This document shows positions 1 to 7,752 of a DNA stretch of 32,284 nt, one piece after another; positions within the stretch are counted from its first letter, which is position 1; every line of letters begins with the position of its first letter. The notes under the pieces are model-generated. The model had not been told where the DNA came from. It did not search any database and worked only from the letters and a program-made list of their open reading frames with translations. The translations under genes and the position numbers were made by a program. The stretch covers positions 1 through 32,284 of the forward strand of contig JAGODF010000005.1 of NCBI GenBank assembly GCA_017998375.1. The letters are read 5' to 3'. Origin of the DNA: Spirochaetota bacterium (GTDB lineage Bacteria > Spirochaetota > UBA4802 > JAGODF01).

Positions 1-1
1 C

Positions 2-310
2 GGCGATTTTTCGCAGAGAAATCCCCGGGCTTCCATCTGGTTCCTTGATTCACGTTCGCCGGATGGCGTCACTCGCGTTTTCCTCGGGACAATGACGACC
101 CGAGGTCTTGGACTGAGGGACTATACCGGGCGTATCAACGTGTCGGTAAGCGATATTTTATCTACGCCCGACAGGGACATTATCATCGGAACCATGGACG
201 CCGCCATACGGAAAGTCGGAGCCGAAGGGGACCGGATACGCGCCCACATCGAGACATTCAACCGCTCGGAGAGGTTGGACAGGGATATTACGGTGTGGCG
301 GCGTTCCTGA
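2..310 (+). CDS. 3' end of an unrecognised protein (partial)
   Basis: The frame is open from the left edge of the window to a TGA at 308-310, giving at least 102 residues of a C-terminal region. The protein begins outside the window, so the ATG at 92 is probably internal. The visible part is mixed alpha/beta in character (a WFLDSR segment, then a VFLGTM segment) and ends in a charged helix. There is no membrane segment and no motif I can assign. It converges with the minus-strand gene ending at 337. It is likely a real coding tail because the reading continues uninterrupted upstream of the first ATG with ordinary composition, but its function is unknown. Confidence 0.55.
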   Translation, partial: GDFSQRNPRASIWFLDSRSPDGVTRVFLGTMTTRGLGLRDYTGRINVSVSDILSTPDRDIIIGTMDAAIRKVGAEGDRIRAHIETFNRSERLDRDITVWRRS

Positions 311-336
311 ACGAAACGCCGCCTGCATCATGGAAT

Positions 337-1143
337 TCAGCCGATCATCTCGCTTCCATCGGGAAAGACGATGTCGCCCGCATCCGCGAGTTTCAAGGCA
401 ATGTTGAGGATAACCTCCTGCGCCTGGATGACGGACTCTTTTTGCACGGGCCCCATGTAATCAACATCTTCCTTCAACAGCATGGCCGCCCTCTCCGACA
501 TGTTGCCGTAGATTTTCGAAGCAACCGCGCTGGTGCACCCCTTGAGGGCCAATCCCAGGCACTGTGAATCCACTTCCCTGAGAATCTTTTGAATTGACAC
601 ATCATGCAGTTCGGCGATTTTTTCAAAACTCAAGCTCCCGATTATAGCATTGACCGTTCCCGTTGAGCTTTGCATATCGGTTGCCGCGTCTGGGCACGGA
701 GCGTCCGCGACCGGGAATGAGTCGGTATCCCCCAGCTTTTTTCTCAGCTTCAACCAGTGCTTGTCCCAAAGGTCAATATCCTTCCCGAGAAAACAGGAAA
801 GCTTATCGGCAACTATCCGGGGATTGTCCCCGGCCTGGATGGCCACCACACCCTCCAGTATGAGAACATTATTCAGAAGGTTTGCCCCCTTGAGGCCGCT
901 CGATAGCATTCTTGTCCTGAGAACATCCCTCACGACGACCGGGTCCGTCCCATCGATTACCATTTGAAGGCCTTTTTTCAAAAAGGTATCTTTTAGATTG
1001 GCAAGGTCATCCTCAAGAACAAGAAGCCCCATCTTTCGTGATTTCTCAGCCAGCACTACGAGCGTTTCCATGAGCTTGATGGACTCTTTTTTCTTGTCCC
1101 TGGGGCACTGGAGTCTGTCGAAGAAGGCGATCTCGTAAGTCAT
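337..1143 (-). CDS. Soluble MotA-loop / FliG C-terminal domain fusion protein
   Basis: 268 aa, no signal peptide and no membrane segment. Residues about 20-80 match the cytoplasmic loop of the flagellar stator protein MotA: an SRKMGLLVLE stretch places R36 and E44 with the same eight-residue spacing as E. coli MotA R90 and E98, followed by FLKKG and VDGTDP. Residues about 94-119 match the MotA C-terminal tail (ILEGVVAIQAGDNPR). The two channel helices that normally lie between these parts are absent. After a linker, residues about 164-260 match the FliG C-terminal torque domain. K201, R218, E225 and D226 fall at the positions of E. coli FliG K264, R281, D288 and D289, while Q234 replaces R297. 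An AAGGAG site lies 7 bases before the ATG, and the TPR gene ends 11 bp upstream. The homology is seen directly. A role such as motor brake, decoy or assembly factor is inference. Confidence 0.85.
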   Translation of the reverse strand: MTYEIAFFDRLQCPRDKKKESIKLMETLVVLAEKSRKMGLLVLEDDLANLKDTFLKKGLQMVIDGTDPVVVRDVLRTRMLSSGLKGANLLNNVLILEGVVAIQAGDNPRIVADKLSCFLGKDIDLWDKHWLKLRKKLGDTDSFPVADAPCPDAATDMQSSTGTVNAIIGSLSFEKIAELHDVSIQKILREVDSQCLGLALKGCTSAVASKIYGNMSERAAMLLKEDVDYMGPVQKESVIQAQEVILNIALKLADAGDIVFPDGSEMIG

Positions 1144-1154
1144 AAAATTTCTCC

Positions 1155-1457
1155 TTAATATTTATCCCGCAGCACGCGTACCATGCCGCGGTATTCTTCG
1201 CTTTTCCGGACACTCTTGAGGTCCGCGTGGTTTTCCAGAAGAAAGAGATTGGGAAAACCCTTCCGTACGGATTTCTGCAACCACGAGACTGCTTCCCTGT
1301 TGTGCTTGCGGGCACCATGGAGACAGGCCATGTTGAAGTATGGCTCTGGATTCTCAGGCATTTTTTCTATCGCCTTCAGGTAGCATTGCCGTGCGCTGTC
1401 ATACTGCTTCAGGCGGGAATGCGCCAGTCCCACCGGGAGCGTTGACATCGGCGCCAT
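1155..1457 (-). CDS. TPR-repeat protein fragment, probably the 3' part of a frameshifted Ank-TPR gene
   Basis: 100 aa if started at the ATG at 1457. Residues about 9-75 form tetratricopeptide helices (GLAHSRLKQYDSARQCYLKAI, then PEPYFNMAC), and the C-terminal part resembles the usual end of TPR proteins (ADLKSVRKSEEYRGMV). There is no Shine-Dalgarno site before 1457, and an in-frame stop sits three bases upstream of that codon. The frame overlaps the end of the ankyrin gene (1399-1725) by 59 bases in a different frame. One extra base near 1440-1450 would explain the split: the ankyrin frame stays sensible up to GADVNA and this frame becomes sensible at LPVGLAHS. The MotA/FliG fusion starts 11 bp downstream, so the two are probably cotranscribed. 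Confidence 0.6.
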   Translation of the reverse strand: MAPMSTLPVGLAHSRLKQYDSARQCYLKAIEKMPENPEPYFNMACLHGARKHNREAVSWLQKSVRKGFPNLFLLENHADLKSVRKSEEYRGMVRVLRDKY

Positions 1458-1725
1458 TCTTTATATACAGATCGAACCACATCTGGTCCCCGCGTCCCAC
1501 TATCCCATGAAATGGGCTTGTTCCTCGATCGCTTCGGGCGTTGACATCCGCACCTTCCTTTATCGCATTTTTCAGGAGGTTGATGTTGATGGTTCTTTCG
1601 AAACCGCCAAATAAATCCAGGGCTTCCTCCAGGTCCTTGTCGGGATCGCCTGTCCCGGACGCGTGCGCAATTGAACAAAGACAGAGAAAGGCCATGATGA
1701 CGAATGATGACAGGATGGACTTCAA
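1399..1725 (-). CDS. Secreted ankyrin-repeat protein, apparently frameshifted at its 3' end
   Basis: I choose the TTG start at 1725 because GAGGAG lies 10 bases before it and it yields a clean signal peptide (MKSILSS, a hydrophobic core, cleavage after AHA). An ATG at 1776 would put about 17 charged residues in front. The mature part contains roughly two ankyrin repeats (LLKNAIKEGADVNARSDRGTSP; then LYIKNGADVNA). The last dozen residues do not resemble an ankyrin repeat, and the frame stops at 1399 just where a TPR reading frame takes over in another phase. It is therefore either a truncated protein or the 5' half of a broken Ank-TPR gene. It is first in a likely operon with the TPR fragment and the MotA/FliG fusion. 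Confidence 0.65.
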   Translation of the reverse strand: MKSILSSFVIMAFLCLCSIAHASGTGDPDKDLEEALDLFGGFERTININLLKNAIKEGADVNARSDRGTSPFHGIVGRGDQMWFDLYIKNGADVNAPGGTGAFPPEAV

Positions 1726-2186
1726 TGGTAGTGATCTCCTCAAGGTATGCTTGTTATTACACAAAAGCATATTCACAAAAGCATTTACAAGAAAATTCCA
1801 TAATAATATAGAAAATATTTATTAATTCAGGCAATGTGCTATTCAATAAATCATGAATTATTTCCTTGCGGGGCACGTTAATCGATATCGCAAACGATGA
1901 AGCGTTTAAAGATTTTTACAAGTGGCGTTCTTCAATGGTTCAGGATATTTTTGTCATACGATAATACTAACGATTTTAGTTAGTAGAAAATATTCATAAT
2001 ACATAAAATATTTTTGCAATTATAAACTCATTTTTATAATTTGCAGGAGATGCCCCTTGTTGCGACTATTATGCAATGTAAATTTTTCATTACAATTATT
2101 ACCATGCATAGTGGATAATGTGACGATCCATTGATGATTTACGACATAAAGCGATGCGTAAAATCCGAAAAAAGCTGGAGTGTGAC
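1726..2186. other. AT-rich divergent intergenic region
   Basis: About 460 bases between the minus-strand ankyrin gene and the plus-strand secreted protein. It is strongly AT-rich with short homopolymer runs. I see no convincing gene, tRNA, terminator or long repeat. It presumably holds the two outward-facing promoters, but no clean -35/-10 pair stands out. Confidence 0.4.
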
Positions 2187-2540
2187 ATGAAAAGAACCAT
2201 TATCGTACTGGCGCTGGTTGCCGTCCCGGCAATACTATTCGCGGCATCATCAGTGTATTTCTGCCCTCAGACGGGAGCCGTGGGTATCGCGTGGGGCGGA
2301 AACAACCTCGATCAGAGAGCATGGGGCGAATGTACACGATCGGGAGGTAGGGCGTGCAGTCGATTTATGTATCGCCCCGGGAGGGGATTTGGTAGTTTCG
2401 CGAAAGGGCAGAATTATCAGAGCCGCAGGTGGATTCAGGGGATTGCATGTGGATATCGTTCACAGGTCGAGGCGGACAACAGGGCGTTGTATGAATGTCG
2501 TAATGGGGGAGCTCAAAATTGCAATGTTCATCATCGATGA
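2187..2540 (+). CDS. Small secreted cysteine-rich protein, DUF4189-like
   Basis: 117 aa from the ATG at 2187, preceded by GGAG at a 6-base spacing. The start at 2154 would only add a charged extension before the signal peptide. Residues 1-19 form a classical signal peptide (MKRT, hydrophobic core, cleavage near LFAAS). The mature domain of about 97 residues carries a twice-repeated pattern: A-x-x-x-C-T-R-S-G-G-x-x-C and A-L-Y-E-C-R-N-G-G-x-x-x-C. It also has a G-x-G-I-A-W-G type opening. This layout resembles DUF4189 domains, which are small periplasmic or secreted disulfide-linked proteins of unknown role. The family call is by pattern only. It is isolated, with AT-rich flanks on both sides. 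Confidence 0.7.
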   Translation: MKRTIIVLALVAVPAILFAASSVYFCPQTGAVGIAWGGNNLDQRAWGECTRSGGRACSRFMYRPGRGFGSFAKGQNYQSRRWIQGIACGYRSQVEADNRALYECRNGGAQNCNVHHR

Positions 2541-2836
2541 CGCAACTAACCGAGCATAATACAACCAGATTGATCGGCCCCTGTCGACATTATTGCCCGG
2601 CAAGGTGCACGATCATAAATCGTAGTACTAAATTATTTCATATCCCGAATGGATTAAGAAATAATAATATATTCTTTTCTCAATGAATGGATTGTTTTGT
2701 TGAATAGTTGATAAATCCGATCATGTCCAGATAATACTCTACCACTACAACAATTGGTTAAACCATAATGCAGAACAACCGGTTAAAACATGGGTTTCAT
2801 TGTAAAGAGAGTGCTTTCTCAAAGAAAAATCGATAT

Positions 2837-4255
2837 ATGAAAAATTACCTTATACTATTGATAATGCTGGTCGCAGCAACCGGATGTGCCACTCTGCATG
2901 ACCATGTGAAAGAGGGTGATCTCACAAAGGTTAAAGCCGAACTATCAAAGAAAGATGCGAACGTAAATGCCAAAGATAGAGATGGCAATACTCCCTTACA
3001 TATAGCGATAGAGCAAAGGCAATACGATAATCTTGCAATAATCAAAATGCTTATTGCCAAAGGAGCGAATGTAAATATTATCAATAAGCATGGAGACACT
3101 CCCCTGCATGTGATTGCCTCAAAACGCGATGATGATTACCATGAAAAGTTAAAATTAATTTTATCGAAAAAAGCGAAAACAAATATTCAAAATGCCGATG
3201 GACATACTCCGTTACATTTGGCTCTCATGAGCCATAATTATTCAAGGAAGGCGATCAACCTTCTCATTGCAAAAAATTCGCCAATCAATGCAAGGGATAA
3301 CAATGGCAATACTCCTTTACATATAGCGGTAAAGTATATGCTTCACGGCCCAATGAAACTGCTTGTTTCAAAAGGGGCAAAATTGAACATTCAAAATAAT
3401 GAGGGCTATACTCCGTTAGATCTGGTTTCCGACCCAATATTTTTTACTGCAAATTCTGAAGAGGCGAAATATCTAATCTCCAAAGGCGCCGTGCATGGAC
3501 CAAATATAAAACATAAAATATGGGAACGAGATGAATATCAAAGACAGCAGGATGCCCGTGCTGATGAATATCGAAGACGGGATGCCCGTGCTCGAGAGGA
3601 GGAACGCCGATCGTTAAAAAGATTAATGGGACGCGTAGATGCTAATATCGCTCAAGCTCGACGCGAAGAGGCAAGAAATAAAAGCGAAGAAAATCGAAGA
3701 GAAAAAGCGAAAGGCGGAAGCTGCGTATCGGGCAATTGTATAAACGGCACGGGCACATATTACTATCCCAACGGAAGCACTTATGCGGGTCAATTCAGCG
3801 GCGGCTACAAACACGGGAATGGCGTGTTAAGCTGGCCGAATGGCGATAAATTCAGTGGCAGTTTTATCTCTGACACGAGGTATGAAGGATACTATTACTG
3901 GGCCAATGGTGTTTATTGCCGTCAGAGAAGCGGTGAGTGCATACCGGGAACCGAAGCTCGTGTTTCGGGAAGCGTACCCCGCGGTCGGGGCAGCAATTTA
4001 TGCAAAGCGGCATGCGCGACGGGCCAGCTGTCCTGCATCGTGCGATCTAAAGCATGGAAAAACATTGATATAAATGTAAAATGCTACAGGCAGGCGCAGG
4101 CCTGCCTTCAGAATTGTGACAATTGCGGAAGATATGAATGCGGTGAATCGGGCAACGGTGGAAGTTACATTGGGGGTTCCGACGGAGGAGGATCCGATGG
4201 TGGAGGTACCGATGATGAAGGATCAGGCGAAAGCGGAAGCATCGGAGGTTCGTGA
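2837..4255 (+). CDS. Lipoprotein with ankyrin repeats, charged helix and MORN repeats
   Basis: 472 aa. The ATG at 2837 is chosen because it gives a lipoprotein signal with lipobox A-T-G-C at Cys17; the frame is open from 2768, but that would bury the signal. After the signal come about five to six ankyrin repeats (residues about 25-225; recurring DGNTPLHIA and GANVN motifs). A very charged Arg/Glu-rich helix follows (about 230-295), likely a coiled coil. Next are about two to three MORN units (about 305-355; GTGTYYYPNGSTYAGQF and GNGVLSWPNGDKFSGSF), then a Cys-rich segment (about 358-445). The tail is Gly/Ser/Asp-rich low-complexity sequence. Ankyrin and MORN units are protein-binding repeats; the partner is unknown. 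It is probably anchored to a membrane facing the periplasm or surface. It converges on the adenylate cyclase gene. Confidence 0.85.
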   Translation: MKNYLILLIMLVAATGCATLHDHVKEGDLTKVKAELSKKDANVNAKDRDGNTPLHIAIEQRQYDNLAIIKMLIAKGANVNIINKHGDTPLHVIASKRDDDYHEKLKLILSKKAKTNIQNADGHTPLHLALMSHNYSRKAINLLIAKNSPINARDNNGNTPLHIAVKYMLHGPMKLLVSKGAKLNIQNNEGYTPLDLVSDPIFFTANSEEAKYLISKGAVHGPNIKHKIWERDEYQRQQDARADEYRRRDARAREEERRSLKRLMGRVDANIAQARREEARNKSEENRREKAKGGSCVSGNCINGTGTYYYPNGSTYAGQFSGGYKHGNGVLSWPNGDKFSGSFISDTRYEGYYYWANGVYCRQRSGECIPGTEARVSGSVPRGRGSNLCKAACATGQLSCIVRSKAWKNIDINVKCYRQAQACLQNCDNCGRYECGESGNGGSYIGGSDGGGSDGGGTDDEGSGESGSIGGS

Positions 4256-4287
4256 GATCTTCCCGGGTCGATAGAATTCAACGCGCT

Positions 4288-5928
4288 TTACTTCTCCTTG
4301 AATTCGTAATAGCCGTTCCATTTTGATATATTGAATGATCCTTCCTTCTCGGCTTGCATGAGCGCAAGGCATCGACCCTTGTAATAATCCACAAGTCCCT
4401 TGATTTGCGGATGCAGTTGAATGCTTTCGTAAATGGAAATTGCGGCTGGAAAATTTCCTTTAATGTATTCGCCCAGGGCTTTGTCGAGGATGCCTTGCGC
4501 ATCGTTTAATGCCGTTCTCGTCTTTTCATCCTTGTGATCATATACCTCATATATTTTCAGCGGGGAATTCTTCCCTTTGACCACGACATTGTCCAGCAAC
4601 AGCGTGTCATGGCGCGCCTTGAGGTGGCTCAATACGTCCTCGGATATGATGATGTCGGCCGTGTAGTACTTCGTCAGCGATTCAAGCCGGGACGCTATGT
4701 TCACCGGGTCGCCGATCACGGTGAAGTCCATCTTGGATTCCGATCCGATGTTGCCGGCGATGACCTGCCCGTAGTTGATGCCCACGCCGGACCTGACGGG
4801 CGGTTCCCCGTTGGCAATTCTTCTCTTGTTGTATTCATTCAGCCGTATCTGGATCTTGATGGCGGCGCTGACCGCGTTGTCCGGATCGACGAATCCCGCC
4901 ATGATGCAGTCCCCGATGAGCTTGTCGATTTCGCCCTGGTTGTTGTGGATCTCGATGTTCAGCTTGCCGAAATACTCGTTGAGAAAACGCACCACCGCCT
5001 CGGGATCGGCATTGTCGAACAGCGCGGTGAAGTTCCTGATGTCGCAGAAAAGGACGGCCATGTTGATTTTCTGGGGATGGCGCCGCGTCGGATCGATTCC
5101 ATCGTCCACCATCTGCGCGAGCGACTGCCTGGTGTATATCCTGAATATTTTCGACTTCCTTTCCGACTCGGAAAGCGCGCCCTTGAATCTCCCGGTCATC
5201 CGGTTGAATTCCTCGGCAAAATGTCCGATTTCATCCCGTGAAGACACCTGTATCCTGAAGTCGTAATCCCCTTCGCTTATCGTACGCACGCCTTCGGAAA
5301 GTTTCCGTATGGGATTGAGGATCGTGTTTGATAGCGCGATGCTCGCCCCGGTGGATAGCAGCAGGAATGCCATGAATACTGGCACAAGGAAAAGCAAAAG
5401 GCTTTTCGTCTGTTCCCTGATGATCATGTCTGAAAAACCGATGATTGCATATCCCACCTTGCCCATCATGGGATTGTTGATAATCCTGGAAAAATCGTAC
5501 ATCATTCCGCCGGTATCAAGAGGATCGGGATACTGCGCCCTCACGGTGTCGGCGGACTGGCGGTTTTCCAGGCTCCTTGCCACCCCATCCTGCAACTCCT
5601 GCGATATCACGCACTCCCGTCGCCTGTCGAAGCAGTATGCAATCCGATTATTTTTGTCGATTACGTATGCATACGTGACGTATCCGATTTTCTTCAGCTC
5701 TTCAATTTTTGAAACGATGGGCAGCTCGTCGATCCCGAGGTTGATTTGCGCCGTCTGCTCCAGGTGCATCGTTTCAAGGTTCATCAGCTGGAACACCTGC
5801 TCTTTCAGCAGCCGTTTTTCCCTCATGATGATGAAACCGGCGATCGTCGCGACGACCGCAACTATCAACAGGGTGGAATAGAGAATGATCCTGTGCCTTA
5901 TGCTGAAAAATCTTCCCCGGTCGGTCAT
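4288..5928 (-). CDS. Membrane adenylate cyclase, class III, with HAMP domain
   Basis: 546 aa. A TM helix at about 14-34 and a second at about 175-200 bracket an extracytoplasmic sensor region. A HAMP domain (about 200-255) follows, then a class III cyclase domain (about 287-465). The catalytic set looks complete. Metal-binding aspartates are D296 (LFCDIRNFT) and D340 (DKLIGD). The adenine-selecting positions are K336 and T403, and transition-state residues are N410 and R414 (VNIASR). K plus T/D favours ATP, so the product should be cAMP. The last 80 residues are helical and TPR-like, ending in a WNGYYEF motif. GAGG lies 8 bases before the ATG. The ligand is unknown; the periplasmic region contains two cysteines. 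Monocistronic, convergent with the ankyrin-MORN gene. Confidence 0.9.
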   Translation of the reverse strand: MTDRGRFFSIRHRIILYSTLLIVAVVATIAGFIIMREKRLLKEQVFQLMNLETMHLEQTAQINLGIDELPIVSKIEELKKIGYVTYAYVIDKNNRIAYCFDRRRECVISQELQDGVARSLENRQSADTVRAQYPDPLDTGGMMYDFSRIINNPMMGKVGYAIIGFSDMIIREQTKSLLLFLVPVFMAFLLLSTGASIALSNTILNPIRKLSEGVRTISEGDYDFRIQVSSRDEIGHFAEEFNRMTGRFKGALSESERKSKIFRIYTRQSLAQMVDDGIDPTRRHPQKINMAVLFCDIRNFTALFDNADPEAVVRFLNEYFGKLNIEIHNNQGEIDKLIGDCIMAGFVDPDNAVSAAIKIQIRLNEYNKRRIANGEPPVRSGVGINYGQVIAGNIGSESKMDFTVIGDPVNIASRLESLTKYYTADIIISEDVLSHLKARHDTLLLDNVVVKGKNSPLKIYEVYDHKDEKTRTALNDAQGILDKALGEYIKGNFPAAISIYESIQLHPQIKGLVDYYKGRCLALMQAEKEGSFNISKWNGYYEFKEK

Positions 5929-6052
5929 TGTTTATGCCTCAATAGGATAGTGCACTGACTTTACACATGATATTGAACTCAATTCTTGGAACTGTCTTCT
6001 CTTCCCGACTGCCCCCCAATATGCTGAAGGATTCTGCATATCACCACTGCAT

Positions 6053-7183
6053 TCACCTGCCGGCGCCGGCATGACGCGTCCAGCTGCGGCGCAGTGACAT
6101 TTCCCTCCCGAACATGGGCATCCGCTGTCGATATATCAGCGCGCCGTCGTTGAGGTTGAGTATCTTCAGGGATCCGGCAACCTTCATGTGTATCCCCTGT
6201 TCCTTTGATCCCGGGATTTCCCTCACCGCGAGATTGTCTCCCTTCAACTCCCACCGGTACATCGACGTTCCCATCGCGTGAGTCATCTCAAGCCGTCCGT
6301 CCGCGTGAAACGTGAGGGTATCTTTTGAATATTCCATACCAGTTTCGCGCCATGTGCCGACTATGCGGACGGGGTATCCGCTCCGGTCCGCGTCTTCAAT
6401 GAGAAGGTCACCCAGAAACTCCCCCTCCTTTTCGCGCACAACCTGCTCCTGTACCCGCACAATTCCGTTCTTGTCGATGATGACCACGGCGGGGATGCCG
6501 GTTATGCCGAAATCGTTCATCTCCTTGCAGCCCTTCCGCGGTCCCTTGTCGATGGTCCCGGTGAGCGAGGGGAACGTCGCGCCGGCGTTCTTCATGAACT
6601 GGATGTCGGCATACCCGCCGCTGTCGATGTTGACGCCGAGCACCACGAGCCCGTCCCGGGCATATTTTTCATGGAGTTTCTGGGTCTCTCTCATCGCCTG
6701 TATGCATGGCGCACACCACGATGCCCAGAAGTCGAGCAGCACCACTTTGCCCTTGAGCCGTGACAGCGATATTTTCCTTCCGGGAGAATCGGCAACGGGC
6801 AGGTTGAAATCCGGCGCCGGATCGTTCACCCTTGTCCATGTGAACGATTTTTTTCCGGCGGAGTACGATACCTGCCTGTTGCCGGGCAGTACGATTTTCC
6901 TGTCGCCACCCGGCTGAATCCAGATGGTGCCCCCTCCTGCCGGGTATATCACTTTCTGGCCGTTGGTTAAAACGCGTGCCGTGGCGGACTTATTGCCGTG
7001 TCTGATGGTGTATGTTTTGCTGTCGCCATTGTCCTCATCGAGGAGCAGGCCCGCGGGATCGAAATCCAATGCCGCCATTTCTTCCGCGAGAATCCTGTCC
7101 GCTTCCGATGGCGCCGCGATCCCCGACACGGTGATGATTGGAAGAATAGCAAGAAAGATGAGGCACGCACTTGTTCGATACAT
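6053..7183 (-). CDS. TlpA-like thioredoxin-fold protein with extra N- and C-terminal domains
   Basis: 376 aa from the ATG at 7183, which has GGGAGG five bases upstream and opens a signal peptide (cleavage near GIAA, residue 24). An ORF start at 7219 lacks these. Residues about 30-118 form an unassigned beta-rich domain. Residues about 122-262 are a TlpA/ResA-type thioredoxin domain with catalytic C157-A-P-C160 in WASWCAPC and cis-Pro231 in GIPAVVIID. The last 105 residues look like a small beta-barrel or lipocalin-like domain (GTWRE, then LTFHADGRLEMT). TlpA proteins reduce or isomerise periplasmic disulfides, and that is the likely activity. No cytochrome c maturation genes are nearby, so the substrate is unknown. 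Confidence 0.85.
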   Translation of the reverse strand: MYRTSACLIFLAILPIITVSGIAAPSEADRILAEEMAALDFDPAGLLLDEDNGDSKTYTIRHGNKSATARVLTNGQKVIYPAGGGTIWIQPGGDRKIVLPGNRQVSYSAGKKSFTWTRVNDPAPDFNLPVADSPGRKISLSRLKGKVVLLDFWASWCAPCIQAMRETQKLHEKYARDGLVVLGVNIDSGGYADIQFMKNAGATFPSLTGTIDKGPRKGCKEMNDFGITGIPAVVIIDKNGIVRVQEQVVREKEGEFLGDLLIEDADRSGYPVRIVGTWRETGMEYSKDTLTFHADGRLEMTHAMGTSMYRWELKGDNLAVREIPGSKEQGIHMKVAGSLKILNLNDGALIYRQRMPMFGREMSLRRSWTRHAGAGR

Positions 7184-7437
7184 TATTCCTCCCGCTGAAC
7201 GCTTGGCGCTCTCCGGCATGATAGTCTGCGATAGCCGACTGTGTATTACCCGGTGCTCTGTGGTTCACGTCAATAATAATTGTATCCGCGCTGATTACTG
7301 TATACTATAAATAGCTTGCGCATATCAATGTATTAAAATATTTTGGGATGCAATAATAGAGCTGCAGTATGTCTATTTATGTCGCTCCGAAAACAATTCA
7401 TGATGGTCAAAACTGTCGCTATTTATGGAGATGCCCC

Positions 7438-7752
7438 ATGAAGAAGGTGATCATCCCGTTATTTGCATTAATGCTTTTCGTTATAACGCCTTGTCGGCTT
7501 ATGGGGCTCAACAGGCTTGCCGTCAGCCCCGACATGAGCAGGATAGCTGTCGTAATGCCGGGAAAGAACTGCGTTCGCGTGTTCGACCTCAGAGGAAAGA
7601 AAATCCGTGACTTGGAGGGGCACGAAGGTGCTGTAATGAGCCTTGACTTCAGCACAGATGGAAAAAGAGATGGAGCAATACATTTTATCAGCGCGGATTC
7701 GGAAAAAGTCCTTTCATCTTGCGAGAAAGATTACACTCGGGGGCGCATGTGA
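7438..7752 (+). CDS. Truncated secreted WD40-repeat protein
   Basis: 104 aa from the ATG at 7438 (GGAG 8 bases upstream). It has a signal peptide (MKKVIIPLFALMLFVI). About one and a half WD40 blades follow: LAVSPDMSRIAVVMPG, VRVFDLRGKKIRDLEGHEGAV, and LDFSTDG. After that the WD40 pattern stops and about 28 unrelated residues lead to a TGA at 7750. Real WD40 propellers need several blades; the intact paralogue at 9227-10183 has about seven. So this is probably the 5' remnant of a longer gene, perhaps cut by a deletion. Its stop overlaps the GTG start of the next gene in a GTGA arrangement, so translating this remnant may still matter for expression of the downstream gene. Confidence 0.55.
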   Translation: MKKVIIPLFALMLFVITPCRLMGLNRLAVSPDMSRIAVVMPGKNCVRVFDLRGKKIRDLEGHEGAVMSLDFSTDGKRDGAIHFISADSEKVLSSCEKDYTRGRM

